From positions 1-64,000 of the forward strand of contig JAJYSP010000005.1 in assembly GCA_021793515.1 (NCBI GenBank): a stretch of 64,000 bases of DNA. The letters run 5' to 3'. The notes below the pieces were generated by a model, which had not been told where the DNA came from, searched no databases, and saw only the letters and a list, made by a program, of their open reading frames with translations. Below are positions 55,953-64,000 of the stretch, piece by piece. A program made the translations under genes and the position numbers. The stretch is from Actinomycetes bacterium (GTDB taxonomy: Bacteria; Actinomycetota; Acidimicrobiia; Acidimicrobiales; RAAP-2). Every line of letters begins with the position of its first letter. Position 1 is the stretch's first letter.

Positions 55953-57187
55953 AGAACCGATTCCTCCATCGTCGGCTCCCACGCGGCCAGGTCGGTGAGG
56001 TGGGGGTTGTTCGAGAACACCTCGACGATTGGTCGCTTCAGGGCGAGGCGACGCATGATCACCTGGGCCTCGATGATCTGGTTCCAGAGCAGCAGGGACA
56101 CGACGACGCCCTTTGAACCGGCGCGCGCGGTGCGCCCGGAGCGGTGCAGGTAAGCCTTGTGATCCTCGGGCGGGTCGTAGTGCATCACGCAGTCAACGGC
56201 GTCGATGTGCAGTCCGCGCGCGGCCACGTCGGTCGCGACAAGCACCGGGAGCTTGTCCGCGCTGAAGTCCGCGAGCGCCTTCTCGCGCTGGCTCTGACGA
56301 AGGTCGCCGTGGATCGCGGCGGCGCGTACGCCCTCTTTCTCGAGCTGTTCGACCAGGCGGTCGGCGCCGCGCTTCGTGCGACAGAAGATGATCGTCTTGT
56401 CAAAGGACCGACAGATCGTCGCGGCGACCTTGATGCGGTCCATCTGGTGCACGTTCAAGAAGTGGTGGGCCATCTGGGCCACCGTCTGAGTGTCGCTCGC
56501 GACCTCGTGGAAGACCGGGTCGGTCAGGTAGCGCTTGACCAGTCGGTCGATCGCGCCGTCGAGGGTCGCTGAGAACAGCAGAGTCTGGTGTGGACGGGTG
56601 GCGATGCGTCGCAGCACCCACTCGACCTGGGGCATGAAGCCCATGTCGGCCATCCGGTCGGCCTCGTCGAGCACGAGCACGTCGAGTCCTTCGACCTTCA
56701 CCTCGCCGCGGTCGCCGAGGTCGATGAGTCGACCCGGCGTGGCGATGATCACGTCGCTTCCCTTGCGCAGGTTTTTCACCTGTCGCTCGATGTCCGCGCC
56801 GCCGTAGACGGCGGTGACGGCGAGCCCGAGGGCGGCGCCGAGCGGTTCGAGGACCTCGTGGACCTGCACGGCGAGCTCACGGGTCGGCAACAGGACGAGT
56901 CCCCGGGGTCGTGCGGGACCCGAGCCGGTCGGACCCGGGGTCGCGGCGATGCGTTGGAGCATCGGTAGTCCGAAGCCGAGGGTCTTGCCCGAACCGGTCT
57001 TCGCCTTGCCACAGACGTCTCGACCAGCGAGCGCGTCGTGGATGGTCAACGCCTGGATCGGGAAGGCGGTGGTGATGCCCTGGTCGGAGAGGACCGCTAC
57101 GAGACGGGCGTCAACCTCGAGCTCGGCGAAAGTCTTATTGGTGGCGTACGAGTCGGTCGATACCGACTCATCGGTTTGGCTACTCAC
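55949..57187 (-). CDS. DEAD-box ATP-dependent RNA helicase
   Basis: 412 aa from the GTG at 57187. Q motif TFAELEVDARLVAVLSDQGITTAFPIQALTI, Walker A AKTGSGKT, PTRELA, TPGRL, DEAD box VLDEADRMADMGF, SAT, and the C-terminal motifs IIFCRTKRGAD, VATDVAARGLHID and HRSGRTARAG. Helps RNA folding or ribosome assembly. A TTG at 57253 would add 22 residues without family similarity. Divergent from bcp. Confidence 0.92.
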   Translation of the reverse strand: MSSQTDESVSTDSYATNKTFAELEVDARLVAVLSDQGITTAFPIQALTIHDALAGRDVCGKAKTGSGKTLGFGLPMLQRIAATPGPTGSGPARPRGLVLLPTRELAVQVHEVLEPLGAALGLAVTAVYGGADIERQVKNLRKGSDVIIATPGRLIDLGDRGEVKVEGLDVLVLDEADRMADMGFMPQVEWVLRRIATRPHQTLLFSATLDGAIDRLVKRYLTDPVFHEVASDTQTVAQMAHHFLNVHQMDRIKVAATICRSFDKTIIFCRTKRGADRLVEQLEKEGVRAAAIHGDLRQSQREKALADFSADKLPVLVATDVAARGLHIDAVDCVMHYDPPEDHKAYLHRSGRTARAGSKGVVVSLLLWNQIIEAQVIMRRLALKRPIVEVFSNNPHLTDLAAWEPTMEESVL

Positions 57188-57309
57188 GGAACATCCGTTT
57201 TCTCGGTTGGACCCGAAACCGGCGTTCGTAAGGAAAGGTGGGCCCGAGCTCAATCCTCGAGCTCCGCATCTAGTCTAGGTCCGATTCCCACCCAACGTAC
57301 GGAGGCGCC

Positions 57310-57771
57310 ATGAAACTCGAGATCGGTGGCCGCGCACCGGCCTTCACCTTGCACAACCAGTCGGGTGCACCCGTGCGCCTGGCCGACTTCGCGGGCCAGC
57401 GCGTCGTGCTCTACTTCTACCCCGCCGACGACACCCCCGGCTGTACGGCCGAGGCGTGCCAGTTCAACGATGAACTGTCGAGTTTCGTGGGGCTCGGGGT
57501 CACGGTGATCGGCGTCTCACCCGACGACGGCGCATCGCACCAACGCTTCATCGACAAGTACGGCCTCAACTTCGTGCTGCTCTCGGACCCCGATCGGAAG
57601 GTCATGACCAAATACGGTGCCTACGGCGAGAAGAAGCTCTACGGCAAGACCGTGACCGGCGTGATCCGTTCGACGTTCGTGATCGGCCCGACGGGACGCA
57701 TCGAGCACGTCTGGTACGGCGTGCGCGCGAACGGACACGCGGCGAAGGTCCTCGCCGCACTCAACGCGTAG
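57310..57771 (+). CDS. bcp: Thioredoxin-dependent peroxiredoxin (BCP/PrxQ)
   Basis: 153 aa. YFYPADDTPGCTAEACQFND with peroxidatic Cys45 and resolving Cys50; GVSPDDGASHQRFIDKYGL and KKLYGKTVTGVIRSTFVIG are typical. Reduces H2O2 and organic hydroperoxides. ATG preceded by ACGGAGGCGCC. Confidence 0.95.
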   Translation: MKLEIGGRAPAFTLHNQSGAPVRLADFAGQRVVLYFYPADDTPGCTAEACQFNDELSSFVGLGVTVIGVSPDDGASHQRFIDKYGLNFVLLSDPDRKVMTKYGAYGEKKLYGKTVTGVIRSTFVIGPTGRIEHVWYGVRANGHAAKVLAALNA

Positions 57772-57803
57772 AGAACGTCCATCGGCCCCGGCGTTGCCTG
57801 GGC

Positions 57804-59180
57804 TCAACGAACCCGGGTGTAGCCGGCCGGACATCGCGGCGCGTAGGACTCGACCCGGCGAATGGTCGTACCGCGCGTACAGGTGATGGTGGTCATGGGT
57901 GGCGCCGGGGCGTAGCCGACGACCTCGCTCGAGGCACCATTGGCCACAACGCGCACGCCGAAGCGCTGAGTCGTCGTGAGTCCCCCGAACCAGCACGCGG
58001 TCGAGACCGTGGTCTCGCGGATATTGGTGGGCACCACGGCACTCGCCATCAGTGTGCAGACGTACTCGAGCGCGTCGGGCACCGACGCCCAGGTCGCGAG
58101 CAGCGTCGACGCCGTTCGTACCAGTTGGACTCGCCCGGCGGTCGCCGGCGTCCGGTTCACCAGACGCCCCAAGTCGCGCAGGGGCAGACCCCAGATCTTG
58201 GCGTTGTGCCAGTCCCCCGCGTAGAGGACGCCGTTAGCGACCGCGAGTGGCTCGATGCACGTGAAGGACGGTTCAGCTCTCGTGTCGGCGATCGCCACGA
58301 CGCCACCGTTGGCCGTCGTGGCCGGTGCGCCCGTCGCGCGCGCGTGTGCGGCGGCGCCAGCGGTCACGACCCCGATCGAGAGGTGGGGCGACGAGGTCGA
58401 GGCGCACGTGGACACGTAGACGTTGTTGGCACCGTCGACGGCGAGCCCACCGGGGTTCGCGTGCGTGCCCAGGTACGCGATGACCGTCGCTCCGCGGCCG
58501 CGGGTCGCGGTGACCCCGGCGGCGAGCGTCGCCGCGGCAATGGAGTAGACGGCGCCACTGTCGCCGACGACGTCGAGGTTGCCGACGACGTCGGTTGCCA
58601 TCTCCTGGAGTCCGTCGCCCGCGGCGTCAAAAGCGACCGTGACCTGGAGTGACGACAGGTTGATCCGATAGACCTTGCCGGTACGCTGATTGGCCGCGTA
58701 GAGGAAGCGCTGGTCCGCCGAGAGCGCGAGCCCCGAGAAGCCGCTCGAAGGCGTCGAGGTCAGGGGGAGCCCGGTCAGGGTATGTCTCGCGGGCGCGAGC
58801 ACCCAGATGGTGCTCGACGAACCGGTGTCGAAGTAGATCGTGCCCGAGTCCGCCACCGCGATCCCCGCGATGCTTCGCCCGTCGGCACTCACGATCGCGA
58901 GCCGGCGCGTCGGCCCCGTGGACGGTACGCCGGCCATGGCGGTGAGGATCTCGTTCCTCGCGTAGAGGTCCAGCTGACCCGGTTCGGCGAAGCTCAGCAG
59001 GTTCCCGCCGTTGTCGAGCGCGAGACCCAGTTGGGCACCACCGGGGGCGATGGTCTGCCATTCGCCGATCGTGGTGAGGTCGCCGCTCGCCGCACTCGGC
59101 GCACCGACCGCGACAACGAGCGCCCCCACCAACGTGGCCGCGGCCACAAGGGTGCGGGTCGCGGCGCGAACGTGCCTCAT
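57804..59180 (-). CDS. Secreted beta-propeller-like protein
   Basis: 458 aa. Signal peptide RTLVAAATLVGALVVAVGAPSAAS. Repeating blade-like units of about 45 residues (GLALDNGGNLLSF, GIAVADSGTIYFD, GLALSADQRFLYAANQRTGKVYRI, GGLAVDGANNVYVST) suggest an NHL/SMP-30-type propeller to about residue 340. An FN3-like part (VQLVRTASTLLATWASVPDALEYVCTL) and a Cys-containing tail TCTRGTTIRR...PRCPAGYTRVR follow. Function unknown. Confidence 0.7.
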   Translation of the reverse strand: MRHVRAATRTLVAAATLVGALVVAVGAPSAASGDLTTIGEWQTIAPGGAQLGLALDNGGNLLSFAEPGQLDLYARNEILTAMAGVPSTGPTRRLAIVSADGRSIAGIAVADSGTIYFDTGSSSTIWVLAPARHTLTGLPLTSTPSSGFSGLALSADQRFLYAANQRTGKVYRINLSSLQVTVAFDAAGDGLQEMATDVVGNLDVVGDSGAVYSIAAATLAAGVTATRGRGATVIAYLGTHANPGGLAVDGANNVYVSTCASTSSPHLSIGVVTAGAAAHARATGAPATTANGGVVAIADTRAEPSFTCIEPLAVANGVLYAGDWHNAKIWGLPLRDLGRLVNRTPATAGRVQLVRTASTLLATWASVPDALEYVCTLMASAVVPTNIRETTVSTACWFGGLTTTQRFGVRVVANGASSEVVGYAPAPPMTTITCTRGTTIRRVESYAPRCPAGYTRVR

Positions 59181-59207
59181 CGTGAGGGAAGGTTACTTGA
59201 CCGGCTC

Positions 59208-59238
59208 CGACGACTTCGGGTCAGCGCCGAAGTCGTCG
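59208..59238 (-). terminator. Hairpin after dedA
   Basis: CGACGACTTCGG (59208-59219), 7-nt loop, CCGAAGTCGTCG (59227-59238), 12 perfect pairs, 7 nt downstream of the dedA stop. Confidence 0.72.
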
Positions 59239-59245
59239 CTCGAAG

Positions 59246-59884
59246 TCACTTCGCGTGGCGCCCGCGACTGCTCGGCGTGTCCGCGTTGTAGCGACGAACC
59301 GTGCGCACCCGGTGCCAGAACCCCCACGCGAGCGCGAGCACGATGAGCACGATCATGGGGTTCTGCAGGAGGTGGAAGTCGTGGCTCACCCGAGTCCAGT
59401 TCGACCCGGCGGCGTAGCCGAGCACCGTCAAGAGCCCGATCCACACCGCTGACCCGATGACCGTGAGGATGGCGAAGGGACCGCGCTTCATCTCAGCCAC
59501 ACCGGCCGGCAGCGAGATCACGGTGCGCACGACCGGCAGCACACGGCCAATCAGGACCGAGGCGGCACCGTAACGGGCGAACCAGCGTTCGGCGGCGTCG
59601 AGGTCCCCGTGGGTGAGCAGGATCCACTTACCCCAGCGGTCCACGATCGCCCGACCGAGGGTGCGGCCGATCTCGTAGGCGATGACCGAGCCGATCAGGG
59701 AGCCGATGACCCCGACCACGATGATGCCGAGGATCGAGAACTGGGCGTGGCCCGTCACGGCCGAGGTGGCCAGTGCACCGGCGAAGCCGAAGGTGACCTC
59801 CGAGGGGATCGGGATGAGGGCCGATTCGGCGATGGCGAGGATGAACAGCGCGAAGTAGCCGTAGTGCTGGACGAACGAGGACAT
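59246..59884 (-). CDS. DedA-family membrane protein
   Basis: 212 aa. E-x-x-x-P-x-P near residues 20-28 (AESALIPIPSEVTFGFAGAL), GSVIAYEIGRTLGRAIVDRWGKW, FARYGAASVLIGRVLPVVRTVISLPAGVAEM and a C-terminal helix. The family acts as lipid/undecaprenyl-phosphate flippases or in membrane homeostasis. ATG start; AT-rich upstream spacer (59885-60050) with no gene seen. Confidence 0.9.
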   Translation of the reverse strand: MSSFVQHYGYFALFILAIAESALIPIPSEVTFGFAGALATSAVTGHAQFSILGIIVVGVIGSLIGSVIAYEIGRTLGRAIVDRWGKWILLTHGDLDAAERWFARYGAASVLIGRVLPVVRTVISLPAGVAEMKRGPFAILTVIGSAVWIGLLTVLGYAAGSNWTRVSHDFHLLQNPMIVLIVLALAWGFWHRVRTVRRYNADTPSSRGRHAK

Positions 59885-60050
59885 CTCGATATTCTCGCCG
59901 AAAATCCCGTGAAGTCCGATTTTCCTACTAAATCTTTACCTTGGCCAGGGAACCGGGTCGATTCCGCCGTCTCGTAGCCGCGCAACCACGGGTGTCCCGT
60001 TCGAGCGGTGCAGGCGGCCGCTCCATCGAGGGCGAGCTACCCGCCGTGGT
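59885..60050. other. Intergenic spacer upstream of dedA
   Basis: 166 nt without a coding signal on either strand. The part nearest dedA is A/T-rich (about 59895-59940) and likely holds its promoter, but no confident -35/-10 pair could be fixed. The rest is ordinary high-GC sequence. Confidence 0.4.
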
Positions 60051-61457
60051 TCAGCCGATCGGTTCGAACCGGGCGAGAAAGAAACGAAGGTCGTCGGGCT
60101 CGTAGGTGAAGCGAAGCCCAGTGATCTCGTCGGCGCGCTCGAACACTTCGATCACCGACTCGGCGACCACGTCCATGTGCGCCTGGGTGTAGACCCGACG
60201 CGGGATCGTGAGGCGAACGAGCTCCAGCTTGGGGTGGTGGTTCTCCCCGGTCTTCGGGTCACGGCCGGCCGACACGATGCCGCGTTCCATCGAGCGGACC
60301 CCCGAGTCGACGTAGAGCGCACTCGCCAACGCCTGGGCCGGCAACTGCTCCTGGGGGATGTGGGCGAGGATCTTTCGCGCGTCGAGGAACACGCCGTGAC
60401 CGCCGATGGGCACCACGATGGGCACGCCCGCGTCGAGCAAGGTGTGACCCAGGTACTCCACCTGTCCGATTCGCGCGGCGATGTGGTCGTCGGTGTCGAC
60501 CATCTCGCGGATCCCTTCGGCCAGGGCCTCCATATCGCGCCCGGACATCCCGCCGTAGGTGTGCAGACCCTCGAAGGCCACGAGCAGGCCCCGCGCGCGA
60601 CGCGCCAGCTCGGGGTCGCGCAGCGCGAGGAAGCCGCCGATGTTGACGAGGTTGTCCTTCTTTGACGACACGGTCGCGCCGTCGGAGTAACTGCAGATCT
60701 CGCGCAGGATCACGCGCACGCTCTTGTCCGCGTAGCCCGACTCGCGCTGCTTGATGAACCACGCGTTCTCAACGGCCCTCGTGGCGTCGAGCATGAGATA
60801 GATCCCGTTCGCGCGGCAGAGCTCGTAGGTGGCGCGCAGGTTCGCCATGGAGACCGGCTGGCCGCCGGCCATGTTGACGTTGGTCTCGACCGAGATGTAG
60901 GGAATGCGCGCGGCGCCGTACTCGTCGATGACCGCCTGGAATTTGGCGAGGTCGACGTTGCCCTTGAAGGGGTCGGTGCTCGCGGGGTCGTGGGCCTCGT
61001 CGACGATGACGTCGATGAAGGTTCCGCCGGCGCGCTCCTGGTGGAAGCGGGTCGTCGTGAAGTACATGTTGCCCGGCACGACGTCGCCCGGCTTGATCAG
61101 GATCTGGCTCAAGATGTGCTCGGCGCCACGACCCTGGTGAGTTGGGACGAGCTCCTCGTAGCCGTAGACCTCGCGCACGGCGTCTTCGAGGTGGTAGAAG
61201 GACCGACTCCCGGCGTAGGCCTCGTCACCGAGCATCAGGGCCGCCCACTGACGGTCGGACATCGCGTTGGTGCCCGAGTCGGTGAGTAGGTCGATGTAGA
61301 CGTCCTCGGACCTGAGCAGGAAGGTGTTCCAGCCGGCCTCGGCGATCGCGCGTTCGCGGTGCGCTCGCGTGGTCACCGTTATCGGCTCGACCATCTTGAT
61401 GCGAAAGGGCTCCGCCCAGCTGCGCGTGCGTCGCGCCTTCGCGTCTGCGTCCATCAT
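60051..61457 (-). CDS. tpl: Tyrosine phenol-lyase (beta-tyrosinase)
   Basis: 468 aa fold-type I PLP enzyme. IDLLTDSGTNAMSDRQWAALMLGDEAYAGSRSFYHLE, PTHQGRGAEHILSQ, GNMYFTTTRFHQE, PLP lysine in SSKKDNLVNIGGF and SGVRSMERGIVSAGRDPKTGE (with the substrate-binding Arg) match tyrosine phenol-lyase better than tryptophanase. It splits L-tyrosine to phenol, pyruvate and ammonia (reversible). ATG at 61457 behind GGAGGAGGACCC; ATG three nt later is possible. No phenol catabolism gene is adjacent. Confidence 0.88.
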   Translation of the reverse strand: MMDADAKARRTRSWAEPFRIKMVEPITVTTRAHRERAIAEAGWNTFLLRSEDVYIDLLTDSGTNAMSDRQWAALMLGDEAYAGSRSFYHLEDAVREVYGYEELVPTHQGRGAEHILSQILIKPGDVVPGNMYFTTTRFHQERAGGTFIDVIVDEAHDPASTDPFKGNVDLAKFQAVIDEYGAARIPYISVETNVNMAGGQPVSMANLRATYELCRANGIYLMLDATRAVENAWFIKQRESGYADKSVRVILREICSYSDGATVSSKKDNLVNIGGFLALRDPELARRARGLLVAFEGLHTYGGMSGRDMEALAEGIREMVDTDDHIAARIGQVEYLGHTLLDAGVPIVVPIGGHGVFLDARKILAHIPQEQLPAQALASALYVDSGVRSMERGIVSAGRDPKTGENHHPKLELVRLTIPRRVYTQAHMDVVAESVIEVFERADEITGLRFTYEPDDLRFFLARFEPIG

Positions 61458-61583
61458 GGGTCCTCCTCCGACGGTCAGGGGGCACCCAGTTGCGGCCTCA
61501 CTGACGCACTGAATCACTTCAGTCGAAGCGTAGGTCGCGCCGAGGGCGCGCGTCGCGACTCCCGGGCGCTTTGCCCGACCGAC

Positions 61584-62366
61584 CTAGCGCTGGTGCACGC
61601 TACAGAAGTACGTCGTTCGCCCACCGATCGTCTCGATGCGCATCGCCCCGCCATCGCGCGGGCACAGGCCACCGGGGAATCGCGAAACCATATGGTCACC
61701 GGTGTGGGATCCTCCCCGACGTCCGAGGGTCCGCATCGTCTGGGTGAAGGCCCGGTAGAGCGCCGTGCGTTGCGCGGAATCGAGGCGCCCGACGGGGGTC
61801 CGCGGGTCGATTCCGGCGCGAAAGAGCATCTCGTCGGCGAGCAGGTTGCCGACGCCGGCGATACGGGACTGGTCTAGGAGCCGAGCCTTGATCGCGGGTC
61901 CCTCCCCACGCGCGCCGAGTGCCGCGTCAAAGGCCGAGCGCGACATCGCGAGCGCGTCCACGCCGAGCTCGTCGAGGTCGGGATCGATCTCGACGCGCGC
62001 GAGTCGCCGTGGGTCGTGCACGACGAGCGAGCGGCCGTCTTCGAACTCGAGGCCAGCGCGCACCCAGTCGCTGCGGTACTCGTGGGGGCCGTAGAAGAGT
62101 CCCTCGAGGCCGGCCTCACCGTCGAGCAGCAGCACCCCGGTCATCCCGAAACGCAGCGCCAGGGTCACCCCGTCGGTCTGCAGCACCAGCAGCTTGCCGC
62201 GCCGATCCGTGGCGGTGATCGTCAGCCCGGCGACGACCCTCGCCCACGCACTCGGTGCGGTGAGCTTCTTCGCCGCGTACTCGTCGGCCCACCCACGCGA
62301 GACTCTCGCACCGACGACGCGCTCGGCGAGACGTCGATACGACTCGATCTCCAGCACTTCGGGCAC
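61584..62366 (-). CDS. Fpg/Nei-family DNA glycosylase
   Basis: 260 aa. Starts P-E (MPEVLE) with the catalytic N-terminal Pro; RRGKLLVLQT beta-hairpin Lys, LRFGMTGVLLL, and the H2TH segment SRIAGVGNLLADEMLFRAGIDPRTP. The C-terminal zinc finger is altered: CPRD...CSVH, Asp and His where Fpg has Cys. Excises oxidised bases. GTG start. Confidence 0.85.
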   Translation of the reverse strand: MPEVLEIESYRRLAERVVGARVSRGWADEYAAKKLTAPSAWARVVAGLTITATDRRGKLLVLQTDGVTLALRFGMTGVLLLDGEAGLEGLFYGPHEYRSDWVRAGLEFEDGRSLVVHDPRRLARVEIDPDLDELGVDALAMSRSAFDAALGARGEGPAIKARLLDQSRIAGVGNLLADEMLFRAGIDPRTPVGRLDSAQRTALYRAFTQTMRTLGRRGGSHTGDHMVSRFPGGLCPRDGGAMRIETIGGRTTYFCSVHQR

Positions 62367-62413
62367 CGCGCCAGGGTAGCGGCAAGCGAGGGCACCCTCA
62401 CTAGCATGATTGG

Positions 62414-63532
62414 ATGGTCGACAAGCCCCAATGGCGAGAACTCTTTAGCGAAGTCGTCACCTCGGGGCTGTGTACGGGCTGTGCGGCCTGTGTCATCGCG
62501 TGCCCCCACGACGTGCTCGACTACGACGACCAGGACGGTCACTACAAGCCCTGGCACCTCGACATCGACGGCGGACGCGAGGACTGCACCCACGGCGTCA
62601 AGGGCTGCACAATGTGCACCCGGGCCTGCCCGCGCTTTCGCTCCTGGGAGAGTGAGATCGACGTGCACCGCGTGGGCCGCGAGCGCACCGAGGACGAGGT
62701 CTACGGCATCGGCGACGTCGTGCTCGCACGGGCCCTCGACCCCGAGGTCGCCTCGACCGGACAGGACGGCGGCGTGGTGTCGGCGATTCTGCTCTACGCG
62801 CTCGAGCACGACCTGATCGACGCCGCGCTCGTGAGTGCCACGGCCGGTGACGGGTCGTGGCGAGCCGTGCCGGCGGTGGCGCGAACCCGCGCCGACGTGC
62901 TCGCGACTGCCGGCTCGCGCTACACCTACAGCGCCAACCTCCTCGCCTACCCCGAGGCCATCGAGGGCGGCGCCGAGCGCATCGCGCTCGTCGGCATGGG
63001 CTGCATGGCCTCAGCACCGGGCGCGATGCAGGTCCGCAAGTCCGGCAAGATGGCCCGTCGACTGAGCCTCACCATCGGTCTGCTCTGCTCAAAGACCTTC
63101 GATGACCGTATCTTCGAGGAGCTCTTCGAGGCGAAGTACGGACTCAAGCGCGACGACATCGTCAAGATGAACATCAAGGGCGTCTTCCAGATCTGGACGC
63201 GCGACGGCGTGCTGCACGAGGTACCCCTGAAGGAGGCCCACGCCTTCACCCGTGAGGGCTGCGTGCAGTGCCCCGACTTCGCCGCCGAGCACGCCGACAT
63301 CTCGGCCGGTGGCATCGGCGCCTTCGGGGACTGGACACTCCTCATCGTGCGCACCGACCTCGGGCGCACGATGCTCCAGGGCCTGATCGACGGCGGGCGC
63401 ATCGAGGTGCGCCCGGGCGACGACGACCCCGGCGCGGTCGCCCTCTTGCACAAGCTCGCCCAGGTCTCGCGCCGTCGCTGGCCCGAGACGGCCGACCCGA
63501 AGCCCCGACGGATTCCGGTGCGTCCCTCGTGA
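62414..63532 (+). CDS. FrhB-like F420 hydrogenase/dehydrogenase beta-subunit family protein
   Basis: 372 aa. Two 4Fe-4S motifs at the N-terminus (CTGCAACVIACP, residues 20-31; CTMCTRACP, about 65-73), then the FrhB N domain (STGQDGGVVSAILLYALEHDLIDAALV) and C domain (RIALVGMGCMASAPGAM, CVQCPDFAAEHADISAGGIG). Proteins of this kind pass electrons between F420 or ferredoxin and a partner. A link to the korAB ferredoxin pool is possible. Overlaps the next gene as GTGA. Confidence 0.85.
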   Translation: MVDKPQWRELFSEVVTSGLCTGCAACVIACPHDVLDYDDQDGHYKPWHLDIDGGREDCTHGVKGCTMCTRACPRFRSWESEIDVHRVGRERTEDEVYGIGDVVLARALDPEVASTGQDGGVVSAILLYALEHDLIDAALVSATAGDGSWRAVPAVARTRADVLATAGSRYTYSANLLAYPEAIEGGAERIALVGMGCMASAPGAMQVRKSGKMARRLSLTIGLLCSKTFDDRIFEELFEAKYGLKRDDIVKMNIKGVFQIWTRDGVLHEVPLKEAHAFTREGCVQCPDFAAEHADISAGGIGAFGDWTLLIVRTDLGRTMLQGLIDGGRIEVRPGDDDPGAVALLHKLAQVSRRRWPETADPKPRRIPVRPS

Positions 63533-64000
63533 AGCGCGCCGCGACCACGGTGTTGCTCGTGCGCCACGGCCAGACCCCGACCACGGGGTCGGTGCTGCCC
63601 GGGCGTGCGCCGGGCCTGCACCTCAGTGACCGCGGCCGGGCCCAGGCCGAGCGGGTCGCCACGCGACTCACTGAACTCGCCTCGGCACCCGTTGCCATCT
63701 ACAGTTCGCCCCTCGAGCGCGCACGCGAGACCGCCGCGCCGATCGCGCGCGCGCTCGGACTTCGCACGCGCAGTGAGCGCGGACTGCTCGAGTGCGACTT
63801 CGGCGCCTGGACCGGCCAGTCACTCTCGCGCCTGCGCCGGACCCGTGAGTGGCGCGCCGTCCAGCACGCCCCGAGCACGTTCACCTTTCCCGACGGCGAG
63901 TCCTTTGCCGCAATGCAGCGGCGCATCTGGCAGACCATCGAGCGTCTCGTCGAGGCGCACCGCGGTGACTCGATCGTGCTCGTGAGCCACGCCGACCCGA
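63529..64000 (+). CDS. Histidine-phosphatase (phosphoglycerate-mutase-like) protein, 3' truncated by window edge
   Basis: 157 codons visible. LLVRHGQTPTTGSVLPGRAPGLHLSDRGRAQA carries the catalytic RHG His; SSPLERARETAAPIA and LLECDFGAWTGQSL, then VLVSHADP, are typical. It resembles the actinobacterial MSMEG_4193-type putative phosphomutase. GTG start overlaps the FrhB-like stop by 4 nt, so the two are co-expressed. The gene runs past the window. Confidence 0.88.
   Translation, partial: MKRAATTVLLVRHGQTPTTGSVLPGRAPGLHLSDRGRAQAERVATRLTELASAPVAIYSSPLERARETAAPIARALGLRTRSERGLLECDFGAWTGQSLSRLRRTREWRAVQHAPSTFTFPDGESFAAMQRRIWQTIERLVEAHRGDSIVLVSHADP

Noticed and set aside
59985-60050. tRNA-like GTTCGA in the spacer beside dedA
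   Set aside because: No matching acceptor stem or anticodon arm could be drawn; a chance match.

Overview
The window is about 64 kb of high-GC, densely packed DNA with many GTG starts and ATGA/GTGA/TGATG gene overlaps. The gene content points to an actinobacterium: a mycofactocin cluster, an NDMA-type alcohol dehydrogenase, a DUF6027 protein, cytochrome bd with CydDC, and an MSMEG_4193-type phosphatase. An Acidimicrobiia-like lineage is my guess, not something the sequence proves. No rRNA, tRNA or CRISPR array was seen. No stretch over about 300 bases lacks a gene, apart from the decayed insertion sequence.

Layout. 1-1.8 kb: end of korA plus korB (2-oxoacid:ferredoxin oxidoreductase), closed by a strong hairpin. 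1.9-14.3 kb: cobalamin locus on the minus strand. Eleven tightly overlapping genes (btuFCD, cobO, cbiZ, cobU, cobS, cbiB, a cobC/cobD-type aminotransferase, cobT, cobQ) lie behind a cobalamin riboswitch; cobB sits beyond an inserted plus-strand DUF6027/FhuF pair. These genes take up corrinoids, salvage them and complete the lower-ligand steps; no corrin-ring genes are present. 14.3-16.7 kb: an NCS1 permease and a tyrosine-phosphatase-like protein. 16.7-27.1 kb: a co-directional minus-strand run of sulfide:quinone oxidoreductase, a 48-aa protein, a CstR-like regulator, a CoA-disulfide reductase/rhodanese fusion, a Cys-rich 56-aa protein, a methyltransferase and cydABDC. Two palindromes shaped like CsoR/CstR operators sit on and next to the sqr promoter. 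Together these look like a persulfide-sensing, sulfide-oxidising module followed by a terminal oxidase type known to resist sulfide.

27.2-39.2 kb: a homospermidine-synthase-like gene and a mycofactocin cluster: SDR, mftD, [4.3-kb insertion], mftC, mftB, mftA, divergent mftF, and a convergent NDMA-type alcohol dehydrogenase. The insertion is bounded by inverted ends of an IS630-type element and carries a D,D-carboxypeptidase, an L,D-transpeptidase and a LysR regulator in visibly less GC-rich DNA. It landed on the TA of the mftC stop codon and rebuilt it, so mftC is intact but mftD is cut off from mftABC. No mftE, mftR or mftG is in the window.

39.3-64 kb: mostly housekeeping and envelope genes. 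They are argS, aconitase, two small proteins, a 1649-aa secreted beta-rich protein almost free of Lys/Arg over about 1000 residues, a coupled fibronectin-III protein, PsiE-like, isochorismatase-like, SulP transporter, a secreted repeat protein, PIG-L deacetylase, DEAD-box helicase, Bcp peroxiredoxin, a secreted beta-propeller-like protein, DedA, tyrosine phenol-lyase, an Fpg/Nei glycosylase, an FrhB-like iron-sulfur protein, and a phosphatase running off the right edge.
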